Source: CAYMJO01 sp964391305 (GTDB lineage Bacteria > Patescibacteriota > CALEFQ01). Taken from it: DNA of 11,473 nt. This document shows positions 1 to 6,359 of the stretch, one piece after another. The stretch covers positions 1-11,473 of the forward strand of contig CAYMJO010000031.1 in the NCBI GenBank assembly GCA_964391305.1, read 5' to 3'. Within the stretch, counting starts at the first letter, position 1, and every line of letters starts with the position of its first letter. A program made the position numbers and the translations under genes. The notes beneath the pieces are model-generated. The model saw only the letters and a list, made by a program, of their open reading frames with translations. It had not been told where the DNA came from and did no database searches.

Positions 1-212
1 GCGCGGGGGCGGGGATTAACCTGCCTTAATGTAACGGCCCGCGGATTCCTGTAGCAATGCCGGAGTCGTTAAAAACCCTACCATGTGCAATGCAGGTGGC
101 CCCGTTGAGCGGGGCCTGCAGCTTGAAGCGGCAAGCAATTGCCGTCTCAGATAGATGATCATCGTCCCGCCAGTGGCGGGATACAGAACTCGGCTTATAG
201 GCTCACTTGGCA
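1..212 (+). ncRNA. rnpB: RNase P RNA, 3' part (5' end outside window)
   Basis: This is the catalytic RNA of ribonuclease P, which trims the 5' leader of pre-tRNAs. The 3' half can be followed against the E. coli M1 RNA from memory. The segment GCTTGAAGCGGCAAGCAATT (122-141) matches GCTTGAGCCAGTGAGCGATT. AGATAGATGATC (150-161) is the conserved region IV core. ACAGAACTCGGCTTATAGGC (183-202) is conserved region V, the strand that forms P4 and leads into the 3' strand of P1. Visible stems are GGCCCCG/CGGGGCC (98-116) inside a TGCA/TGCA stem (91-120), and CCCGCC/GGCGGG with an AGT loop (166-180). The 5' half, including region I, lies before position 1. The 3' end is placed at about 208-213 because the P1 partner strand is not visible. 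Any protein reading of this stretch is spurious. Identity is near certain; the exact end is approximate. Confidence 0.93.
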
Positions 213-355
213 AAACTGGAAACTGCAAATATTAGGAGTGAAAACTCTTTAAGAGTTTGTATACCGGATAACAAACCTGGTTTTCAGTCTTTTCTCCAGT
301 TTCTATCTTCTGGTTTCTAATTCTTGCTTTTGGTATATAGCTTCTAATTTTTCAT
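213..355. other. Spacer between rnpB and the glycan gene cluster
   Basis: No gene is seen here. Positions 242-258 form an AT-rich hairpin, AAACTC-TTTAA-GAGTTT, that could be a weak 3' end for rnpB, but no T-run follows it. Positions 290-350 are pyrimidine-rich with degenerate repeats (TTTCTA, TTCTGG, TTTCTAATTC, AGCTTCTA). No convincing -35/-10 pair and no Shine-Dalgarno stand before the ATG at 356. Read-through from rnpB into the cluster is therefore possible. Confidence 0.5.
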
Positions 356-1771
356 ATGAAAAAATCGGAACTTGCCTTTGGCGTGATACAAGTCCCAGTG
401 GATTACATAATGATAGTGGGAGCGGCATTTTTGACATACTACCTCCGTTTTAAAACGGATCTAGCCGGAGATGCGCCGTTGCTTTTCGATTTAAGACAAT
501 ATACTTATGTCGTTCTTATCGTCGGCTTAGTTTGGCTTGTGTTTTTTTCAATTGCCGGCTTTTATAATCTTAGAAGATCACAGCGATTGGTGGATGAACT
601 TTACAGAGCTTTTCTTGGGGTGTCTGCCGGTACAATGGCTATCATTATTTTCATTTTTTTAAGAAAAGAACTTTTCTTTTCCTCGCGTTTTATCATTATA
701 GCCACCTGGATTTTCGCGGTAATTTTTGTGACATTGGGCAGGTTCATAGTCAGGAGAATACAGGTTGCTCTCTATAAGAAGGGAATCGGCGTAAATAGAG
801 TCGTTGTTGTCGGCAAAGATCGTGCCAGCGGGATTATTGTAAATGATTTGAGTAGCTCCTCCAAAAAAGGGTATATGGTGCTTAAGGTTTTTGCCTCGCC
901 AAATTCTCTCCAAGAAACCAGAAAACTTTTGGAGGAATTTGAGAAACTGAATGAAAAATATCAAATGGATCAGATTATACAGACTGATCCGAAAATTTCA
1001 AGAGGAAGTGTTGTTAGATTAATAAATTTCGCGGATGATAAAAAAATAATTTTTAAATATGCTCCAGATCTCTTTCAAACGGAGGCGACGAATATAGAAG
1101 TGAGGCCGGTTGCGGGCATTCCCCTTGTTGAATTAAAGAGGACTCCGCTTGATGGATGGGGACGAGTTGCAAAGAGAGTCATGGATATTATTGGCTCATT
1201 GCTTCTTATAATTTTTTCCAGTCCTATTATGATTTCGGAGGCTGTTGCGGTGAAGCTTGGTTCAAAAGGACCCATATTTTTTAAAATCAAACGCATAGGG
1301 CAAAATGGTGAACCATTCCTCTATTTCAAGTTTCGTTCTATGATCGATGGCGCAGAAAAGTTAAGGTACGATCCGAGTTTTAGAAGAAAGGTCGAGGATT
1401 TGAGAAAAGGCTCTCCTATGGTAAAGTACAAGGATGATCCGCGTATAACTCGCGTCGGGAAATTTATCAGGCAAACCAGCATTGATGAATTCCCCGAATT
1501 TTTCAACGTTTTCATCGGAAAGATGAGCCTTGTCGGTCCAAGACCTCACGAAGTGGAGGAAGTCGCAAAGTACAAAAAACATCACAGAAAAGTTCTCACC
1601 TTGAAGCCGGGAATTACGGGATTGCCGCAGATAAGCGGACGTTCTGATTTGGATTTTGAAGAAGAGGTCAGACTTGATACTTATTATATAGAAAACTGGT
1701 CGTTTAAGCTTGATTTATACATATTATTGAAAACGCCTTTTATTTTGTTAAAAAAGAGACGAGCGTTGTAG
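356..1771 (+). CDS. Polyprenyl-phosphate sugar-phosphate transferase (polyprenyl glycosylphosphotransferase)
   Basis: This enzyme starts a surface glycan by moving a sugar-1-phosphate from a nucleotide sugar to undecaprenyl phosphate at the cytoplasmic face. The 471 residues match the long WbaP/WcaJ-type architecture. There are four N-terminal membrane helices (about 12-30, 50-70, 86-102, 111-131). A soluble, Rossmann-like middle follows (about 147-260, starting NRVVVVG). A hydrophobic segment at 272-298 carries a central Pro290, as in the helix-break-helix re-entrant anchor of the family. The C-terminal catalytic domain shows FKFRSM (324-329), DDPRITRVGKFIR (360-372), the Asp-Glu pair in SIDEFPEF (375-382), MSLVGPRP (390-397) and LKPGITGLPQISGRS (416-430). 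These are the family's signature blocks, all intact. The ATG at 356 gives the full first helix; it has no Shine-Dalgarno. It is the first gene of a + strand array of glycan genes. The sugar cannot be told from sequence (galactose, glucose or an amino sugar are all possible). Family certain, substrate unknown. Confidence 0.93.
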   Translation: MKKSELAFGVIQVPVDYIMIVGAAFLTYYLRFKTDLAGDAPLLFDLRQYTYVVLIVGLVWLVFFSIAGFYNLRRSQRLVDELYRAFLGVSAGTMAIIIFIFLRKELFFSSRFIIIATWIFAVIFVTLGRFIVRRIQVALYKKGIGVNRVVVVGKDRASGIIVNDLSSSSKKGYMVLKVFASPNSLQETRKLLEEFEKLNEKYQMDQIIQTDPKISRGSVVRLINFADDKKIIFKYAPDLFQTEATNIEVRPVAGIPLVELKRTPLDGWGRVAKRVMDIIGSLLLIIFSSPIMISEAVAVKLGSKGPIFFKIKRIGQNGEPFLYFKFRSMIDGAEKLRYDPSFRRKVEDLRKGSPMVKYKDDPRITRVGKFIRQTSIDEFPEFFNVFIGKMSLVGPRPHEVEEVAKYKKHHRKVLTLKPGITGLPQISGRSDLDFEEEVRLDTYYIENWSFKLDLYILLKTPFILLKKRRAL

Positions 1772-1818
1772 AGATTCAATAAATCTGAATTGCAGTATCG
1801 AAGGGTTTGAAAATTGTT

Positions 1819-1847
1819 TTGTCATTTTTAAACGATGTCTCTATTTA
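1819..1847 (+). promoter_or_regulatory. Possible sigma70-like promoter before the WbaZ-like gene
   Basis: TTGTCA (1819-1824) and TATTTA (1842-1847) are separated by 17 bases, ahead of the ATG at 1883, in the 111-base spacer after the sugar-phosphate transferase gene. The -35 matches 5 of 6 consensus bases and the -10 matches 4 of 6. In AT-rich DNA such pairs arise by chance, so this is only a candidate internal promoter. A weak stem, AGATT-CAATA-AATCT (1772-1786), directly follows the preceding stop but has no T-run. Confidence 0.25.
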
Positions 1848-1882
1848 ATAATTTCAGATCGGCTAATTAATATTTAATATAC

Positions 1883-2980
1883 ATGAAAGTAGCTTTAGTC
1901 CATGAACATTTAGCCCAAGACGGCGGTGCGGAAAATGTATTGCGTGTGCTTTACGAAATATATTCTGATGCGCCGATTTTTACATTGGTTTATGATAGAA
2001 AAAAGGCGAATCCTGCTTTCCGCAACGCTGATATCAGGACATCTTTTATACAAAAATTGCCGTTCGGATTGAGATTTTATCAAGCGGCGCTTCCGTTCAT
2101 GCCTACAGCCGTCGAAAAGTACAATCTTTCGGAGTTTGATGTCGTGCTCTCCAGTGCCTCTGCTTACGCGAAGGGCGTTATTACAATTCCACAGACATTG
2201 CATATTTGCTACTGTCATTCGCCGACAAGGTATCTTTGGAACGATACGCATACTTATTACAAAGAACTTCGTTATAATCGCTTGATCAAAAGTATAATTC
2301 CGTTCGCGCTGACCAAACTTCGGCAATGGGACAGAGTTGCTGCGGATCGTGTTGATAAATTTATTGCTAATTCTCGCTATGTCCAGAAAAGGATAAAAAA
2401 GTACTATAAAGCGGATAGCGATATAATTTATCCTCCAGTTGAAACTGACAAATTTGAAATTTCAGAAGAAATAGATGATTATTATTTTATGATAGGAAGA
2501 CTGGTTGCATACAAAAGGTTTGATTTGGCTATAAAAGCTTTTAATAAAGTGGGACGCCCCCTTAAAATTGCGGGCGAGGGTCCCGAACTTGAATATCTGA
2601 AAAGCATTGCGGGGCCAAACATTGAGCTTTTGGGCAAGGTGAGTGATGCCAAAAGAAGAGAGTTGATTTCCAAATGCCAGGCTTTCATCTTTCCGCCGGA
2701 AGAAGATTTCGGTATAACGCCCGTTGAGGCAATGGCCTCCGGAAGGCCGGTTATAGCATATGGAAGGGGTGGAGCGCTCGAAAGCGTTGTTCCTGGAAAA
2801 ACTGGTATTTTGTTCGAGGAGCAGACTCCGGATGCGCTTATTGACGCATTGAATAAATTCAAGCTGGATGATTTTGATCCGCGTGAAATTAGGCAACATG
2901 CGTTACAATATGATAAAGAAAGATTCAAAAAAGACATAAAAGATTATGTTGATAAAGCGTGGAATGAATTTAGGAGTTAG
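1883..2980 (+). CDS. GT4-family glycosyltransferase, WbaZ/mannosyltransferase-like
   Basis: This is a retaining GT-B glycosyltransferase that adds a sugar to a growing lipid-linked glycan in the cytoplasm. The 365 residues show the whole GT4 pattern. The N-terminal acceptor half begins MKVALVHEHLAQDGGAENV, with the glycine-rich loop at 13-16. CYCHSPTRYLWND (109-121) is typical of the WbaZ/MtfB subgroup, many of which are mannosyltransferases. The C-terminal donor half has MIGRLVAYKRFD (203-214), with the Lys/Arg that bind the nucleotide-sugar phosphates, then IAGEGPE (229-235). The E-x7-E motif is E274...E282 in EEDFGITPVEAM. Mannose transfer is an inference from subgroup resemblance only. 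The ATG at 1883 has no Shine-Dalgarno, and the bases before it are AT-rich. It lies 111 bases after the sugar-phosphate transferase and 30 bases before the Wzz-like gene, so it could add the second sugar of the repeat unit. Confidence 0.9.
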   Translation: MKVALVHEHLAQDGGAENVLRVLYEIYSDAPIFTLVYDRKKANPAFRNADIRTSFIQKLPFGLRFYQAALPFMPTAVEKYNLSEFDVVLSSASAYAKGVITIPQTLHICYCHSPTRYLWNDTHTYYKELRYNRLIKSIIPFALTKLRQWDRVAADRVDKFIANSRYVQKRIKKYYKADSDIIYPPVETDKFEISEEIDDYYFMIGRLVAYKRFDLAIKAFNKVGRPLKIAGEGPELEYLKSIAGPNIELLGKVSDAKRRELISKCQAFIFPPEEDFGITPVEAMASGRPVIAYGRGGALESVVPGKTGILFEEQTPDALIDALNKFKLDDFDPREIRQHALQYDKERFKKDIKDYVDKAWNEFRS

Positions 2981-3010
2981 ATTTTTGACAAGTTTAAATT
3001 TTTAAAAACC

Positions 3011-3625
3011 ATGAATACGAAAACCTACGCTGATATTTTAAAAAGCAGAATTCATATTGTTATTATCACCACGGTAATCGTTTTGGTTGTCTCAATAGTC
3101 GTAACGTATCTTTTACCGAAGAAGTATGCGATTTCTATTTCAATCAATGTGGATGTTTCTGATAAGCAGGATACTCAAGATTACAAATATTCTCGGTATT
3201 ACTCAATACAAGCTAGTGAAAAATTTGCAGAGACGGTGACGAGCTGGTTTAAAAGCCCTGAAGTTGTCAGCGAGATATTTACGAAGGCGGATTTGGATTA
3301 TGGAACTACAAATTTTAGAAAACTCTCTAGAATATTCGATGCGGAGTTTCTTGCCGCTCAAAATGTAGAGGTAGATTTTGAAGCTTCTACCAATGATGAA
3401 GCGCAAAAGCTTCTTGCGGCAATTCGAGAAGTCGTGTCGGAAAAGACGCAAAGACTCAATAGGGAGGAAAAAGCAGAGTTTGTGGCAACAATTCATAATC
3501 CTATAGTGGTCCTAAAGGACAAGGATGTTTTGTTAAATGCGGTTGCGGGGATTGTCGTAGGATTGATATTGGGAATTGCGCTGGCGTATTTTCTGGAATA
3601 CTGGAGACGGGAAACGAGAGTCTAA
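3011..3625 (+). CDS. Short Wzz/YveK-like chain-length or export regulator
   Basis: This is a membrane protein of the polysaccharide co-polymerase type, which sets chain length or couples polymerisation to export of surface glycans. It has 204 residues with the family's simple topology: a short cytoplasmic start (TYADILKSR, 5-13), TM1 at about 14-34, an outside domain of about 135 residues, and TM2 at about 173-195 followed by a basic tail (YWRRETRV). The beta-type segment right after TM1 (KKYAISISINVDVS, 37-50) is the usual Wzz N-domain pattern. It is shorter than typical enteric Wzz proteins (over 300 residues) and has no C-terminal tyrosine kinase, so it resembles the YveK/CpsC adaptor class. 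No separate kinase gene is present in the window. The Pro-rich stretch usual before TM2 is reduced to a single Pro (HNPIVV). ATG at 3011, no Shine-Dalgarno. Assignment rests on topology, weak sequence resemblance and context. Confidence 0.7.
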   Translation: MNTKTYADILKSRIHIVIITTVIVLVVSIVVTYLLPKKYAISISINVDVSDKQDTQDYKYSRYYSIQASEKFAETVTSWFKSPEVVSEIFTKADLDYGTTNFRKLSRIFDAEFLAAQNVEVDFEASTNDEAQKLLAAIREVVSEKTQRLNREEKAEFVATIHNPIVVLKDKDVLLNAVAGIVVGLILGIALAYFLEYWRRETRV

Positions 3626-3630
3626 AAAAG

Positions 3631-3677
3631 CCTACTTGCCGGCGAGCATGGTAGGATGAAGGGAAGCTCTATAGCTT
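3631..3677 (+). repeat. Two small hairpins in the spacer after the Wzz-like gene
   Basis: A GC-rich stem-loop at 3631-3655 pairs CCTAC with GTAGG and, inside a small internal loop, TGC with GCA around a CGGCGA loop. A second one follows at 3664-3677 (AAGCT-CTAT-AGCTT). Neither is followed by a T-run, so they are not standard terminators. They begin 5 bases after the stop at 3625. The first shares the order TTGCC...GGCGAGCA..TG with a hairpin at 6128-6141, which suggests a small dispersed intergenic repeat. Confidence 0.4.
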
Positions 3678-3744
3678 GCGAGGTTAAAGGCCAGAATCAA
3701 AAGCTGATTTGCTTCCGAGTTTTTCGATCCAATATCCAGCTTCT

Positions 3745-4881
3745 ATGACAATTGGCATTGACACACGTTTTCTATCAGAGGGCAAAAGAACAGGGGTAGA
3801 AGAATATACTATATATTTACTACACAGCCTTTTTGAAATGGATTCCAGAAACGTGTATAGGCTTTTTTATAACTCTTACAGAGGTCTGAATGGATCAGTC
3901 GCGCAATTTGGCATATATCCCAATGTGGAAATTTACAGGTTTAGATATCCCAATAAACTTCTAAACCTTTTTTTTAAATTTCTTAGATATCCACACATTG
4001 ATAGGCTTCTTGGAGGATGTGATATTCTTTTTTATCCAAATATAACTTTTGGGGCGAATTCGAGCAATTGCAAAGTCGTTTCTACTTTTCATGATCTTTC
4101 TTTTGTTTTTCATAAAGAATTTTTGTCTGTCAAAAAAAAGATATGGCATGAATTTGTCAATCCCAAAAAGCAAGCCCTGATTTCAGACCATATTATTGCG
4201 GTGTCTGCCTATACTGCGAATGACCTTGTATCAAATTATGGAACATCCTTGAACAAAATTAGTGTAGTGTATTCCGGTGTTAATCCGGTCACTGCGGATA
4301 TCGTTAAAAGGGAAGATTATGTAAAAAATAAGTATAACCTTCCTGACAAGTTCATTTTGTATCTTGGGACCCTTGAGCCTCGGAAAAATGTTTCCGGCAT
4401 TCTGAAGGCCTTTGAGATACTTTGTAAAAATGGTAGAATTAATCATGGGTTAGTTATCGCGGGCTCCAAGGGTTGGCTTTACCATGAGCTCTTTAAGCTT
4501 GCGAAGGAATCTAAGTTTCAAGACAAAATAAAATTTGCCGGATTTGTCGATGACAAAGACAAACTTGTGGTCTACGCATTAGCCGATGTTTTTGTGTTTC
4601 CATCTTTTTATGAAGGCTTCGGTTTTCCGCCGCTTGAAGCGATGTCTGTCGGTACTCCGGTCGTTACATCAACTGTTTCGTCTTTGCCGGAAGTTGTCGG
4701 TGATGCGGCGCTTCTCGTGAATCCGTACAATATCAACGAGATTGCGATGGGAATTGATAATATCATAAATGACAAAAAACTTCGGAATGAATTTATTAAA
4801 CGTGGCTGGGAGCGTGTCAGGAAGTTTAGTTGGCGGCGTGCCGCTACCGAGACGTTGAAAGTTTTTGAGAGAATTATCTGA
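3745..4881 (+). CDS. GT4-family glycosyltransferase
   Basis: A cytoplasmic GT-B glycosyltransferase of the GT4 family, 378 residues from the ATG at 3745. An upstream in-frame TTG at 3709 would add 12 residues. ATG was preferred because it gives the classical start MTIGIDTRFL...KRTGVEEYT, in which the first strand begins directly after Met. Neither start has a Shine-Dalgarno. The acceptor half includes STFHDLSF (113-120). The donor half has YLGTLEPRKN (206-215), AGSKGW (239-244) and FPSFYEGFGFPPLEAM (285-300), with the E-x7-E pair E290/E298. SLPEVVGDAA (313-322) follows. All expected motifs are present, so it should be active. The last 90 residues resemble those of the next gene closely, so the two are ancient tandem paralogues or a common subfamily pair. 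The sugar and linkage cannot be predicted. Confidence 0.9.
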   Translation: MTIGIDTRFLSEGKRTGVEEYTIYLLHSLFEMDSRNVYRLFYNSYRGLNGSVAQFGIYPNVEIYRFRYPNKLLNLFFKFLRYPHIDRLLGGCDILFYPNITFGANSSNCKVVSTFHDLSFVFHKEFLSVKKKIWHEFVNPKKQALISDHIIAVSAYTANDLVSNYGTSLNKISVVYSGVNPVTADIVKREDYVKNKYNLPDKFILYLGTLEPRKNVSGILKAFEILCKNGRINHGLVIAGSKGWLYHELFKLAKESKFQDKIKFAGFVDDKDKLVVYALADVFVFPSFYEGFGFPPLEAMSVGTPVVTSTVSSLPEVVGDAALLVNPYNINEIAMGIDNIINDKKLRNEFIKRGWERVRKFSWRRAATETLKVFERII

Positions 4882-4891
4882 TTTTGTGGAT

Positions 4892-4985
4892 ATTGTCTCG
4901 CGAATTTGTGCGAATTTTCTGCGAATACGCGTGGGCCCTCATCCTCTAAAATTTGCAGGTAATTCGCATAAATTCGTGAGATAAT
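4892..4985 (+). repeat. 94-nt long stem-loop (35-nt arms) between two GT4 genes
   Basis: Arms 4892-4926 and 4951-4985 pair over 34 of 35 positions around a 24-nt loop (4927-4950) that contains ACGCGT and GGGCCC. Five of the pairs are G-U when read as + strand RNA (4895/4982, 4900/4977, 4908/4969, 4918/4959, 4923/4954), and the only mismatch is T4917/T4960. Read from the other strand these five become A-C mismatches, so the structure fits + strand RNA. The left arm is itself built from three GCGAAT units at 10-11 base spacing. The element starts 10 bases after the TGA at 4879-4881 and ends one base before the ATG at 4987, so the 3' arm covers the ribosome-binding region of the next gene. There is no T-run after it. 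It may be a palindromic mobile or REP-like element, or an RNA control structure. Confidence 0.85.
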
Positions 4986-4986
4986 T

Positions 4987-6120
4987 ATGAGGATAGCCAT
5001 AGACGCGCGTTTTCTGGGTCCGGAGGGAACGGGAATAGGCCGCTACACGGAAGAGCTTGTAAACTGGCTTCAGAAAATCGACAGAAAAAATGAATATGTT
5101 GTGCTTTTGAGAAAGAACAACTTTGATTTGTTCAAGGTTGAGGGTGAAAATTTTTCTAAGGTGCTTGCTGATGCGAAGTGGTATTCTGTGAGGGAGCAGT
5201 TTTTGCTTCCTGAAGTTATAAAAAAAGCAAAAGTTGACTTTGTCCACTTTTGTCATTTTAACGTTCCGCTTTTTTTCAAAAAAAAGTTTATCGTAACGGT
5301 TCATGATCTGATAAAAGACGATTTCAAAGACAACGATGTCACCACGCGATCTGCGTTGATTCACGGGGTAAAGTACGCAGGGTATAAAATTATTCGCAGG
5401 AAAGCTGTTTTGGCGTCAAAGTTTATTCTTGTTCCGTCTTCTGCTACTCGAGATGTGCTGGTAAAGCGATTTGGGATTGCCGATGAAAAAATTTTTGTAA
5501 CCCATGAGGCCGCTGATCCTTCTTTTGCAAAATACAGAGATATTATTATGGGAGAAAAGGAAAAGAAGTTTCTCGAGGAAAAATATAAAATAAAATTTCC
5601 CTACATTTTTTATGTTGGCAACGCTTATCCTCACAAAAATATCAGTCGTTTGCTTGACGCTCTGAAGTTTGTCGATCCCGAAATGAATTTTGTGAATACT
5701 TGTGCGCGGTCGGTTTTTTACCAAAGGCTCAACGAAGAGGTTCATGAAAAAGGGCTTGAGTCCCGCGTTATTCTTCCCGGATTTATTCCAGATCAAGATA
5801 TTTCGCTTTTGTACAAAGGCGCTTCGGCGTATGTTTTTCCTTCCCTTATTGAAGGATTTGGATTGCCTCTGCTAGAAGCGCAAATGGCGGGAGTTCCCGT
5901 TGTTGCATCGCGCAATCCGCCGCTTCCCGAGGTTGGCGGGGATGCTGCGATATACTTTGATCCGTTTGATCCGAAAGACATAGCGGAGAAAATAAACAAA
6001 GTTATTGCCGATGAAAAATTGAGAGGACGTCTGATTTCTAGCGGATATAAAAATGTTGAGAGGTTCAGTTGGAAGAAGACTGCCGAAGAGACGCTTGCAG
6101 TTTATGAAAAAGTTGTTTGA
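4987..6120 (+). CDS. GT4-family glycosyltransferase (second of a related pair)
   Basis: A cytoplasmic GT-B glycosyltransferase, 377 residues, starting MRIAIDARFLGPEGTGIGRY, the standard GT4 opening with its glycine loop. VTVHDLIKDD (103-112) and VPSSATRDVL (149-158) are family motifs of the acceptor half and linker. The donor half has YVGNAYPHKN (209-218) with Lys217, and FPSLIEGFGLPLLEA (284-298) with E289/E297, then PLPEVGGDAA (312-321). One thing is odd: where relatives have a glycine-containing strand such as LVIAG or VGKED, this protein reads FVNTCARSVF (235-244). The nucleotide-binding loop has therefore diverged, perhaps with a different donor. The ATG at 4987 lies directly behind the long stem-loop; GTGAG (4976-4980) inside the 3' arm is the only weak Shine-Dalgarno-like sequence. 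The close likeness of the C-terminal third to the preceding gene suggests shared ancestry. Confidence 0.9.
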   Translation: MRIAIDARFLGPEGTGIGRYTEELVNWLQKIDRKNEYVVLLRKNNFDLFKVEGENFSKVLADAKWYSVREQFLLPEVIKKAKVDFVHFCHFNVPLFFKKKFIVTVHDLIKDDFKDNDVTTRSALIHGVKYAGYKIIRRKAVLASKFILVPSSATRDVLVKRFGIADEKIFVTHEAADPSFAKYRDIIMGEKEKKFLEEKYKIKFPYIFYVGNAYPHKNISRLLDALKFVDPEMNFVNTCARSVFYQRLNEEVHEKGLESRVILPGFIPDQDISLLYKGASAYVFPSLIEGFGLPLLEAQMAGVPVVASRNPPLPEVGGDAAIYFDPFDPKDIAEKINKVIADEKLRGRLISSGYKNVERFSWKKTAEETLAVYEKVV

Positions 6121-6127
6121 GATGTTT

Positions 6128-6141
6128 GCCTGTCGGCGGGC
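6128..6141 (+). repeat. Small GC hairpin after the second GT4 gene
   Basis: GCCTG-TCGG-CGGGC forms a 5-bp stem (one G-U) 7 bases after the TGA at 6118-6120. No T-run follows. It resembles the hairpin at 3631-3655, and both sit just after the stop of a cluster gene. Its presence favours reading 6121-6359 as leader and not as the start of the next protein. Confidence 0.35.
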
Positions 6142-6294
6142 GAGCAATGCGAGTTTTCCCTTACACTTTAATGATGAAAAAAAATAGTAAAATCAAGAAA
6201 AAACGTGATAAGAGAGCATGTGGTCCTCCCTTATGTTTAAATTTGAAAAAAATTGAAAAGGAAAGGCGTTTGGGTATTCGGTACTTGATTAATT

Positions 6295-6302
6295 TAAGGA
6301 GG
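6295..6302 (+). promoter_or_regulatory. Strong Shine-Dalgarno-like TAAGGAGG without a well-placed start
   Basis: TAAGGAGG is a near-perfect anti-Shine-Dalgarno match, in a window where most genes have none. The only start-like codon close by is TTG at 6304, one base away, which is too close and opens a different frame (76 codons, no recognisable product). The next ATG is at 6360, 57 bases downstream, and has only the weak GGGGA (6346-6350) before it. In the long reading frame these bases would encode Arg-Arg. It may be chance, or mark the leader of the DUF4012 gene. Confidence 0.3.
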
Positions 6303-6359
6303 CTTGTCGAAGCGGAGCGCAAGGAAGGGGAAGGAAAAAGTCGGCGGGGAATTTACGGT

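Noticed and set aside
16..228. 70-codon - strand open frame over the first 230 bases
   Set aside because: It lies on the complement of RNase P RNA, whose conserved segments explain the sequence.
2985..2990. Perfect TTGACA -35 box before the Wzz-like gene
   Set aside because: At 16-18 bases spacing the -10 position would fall on the start codon at 3011, with no TATAAT-like sequence there.
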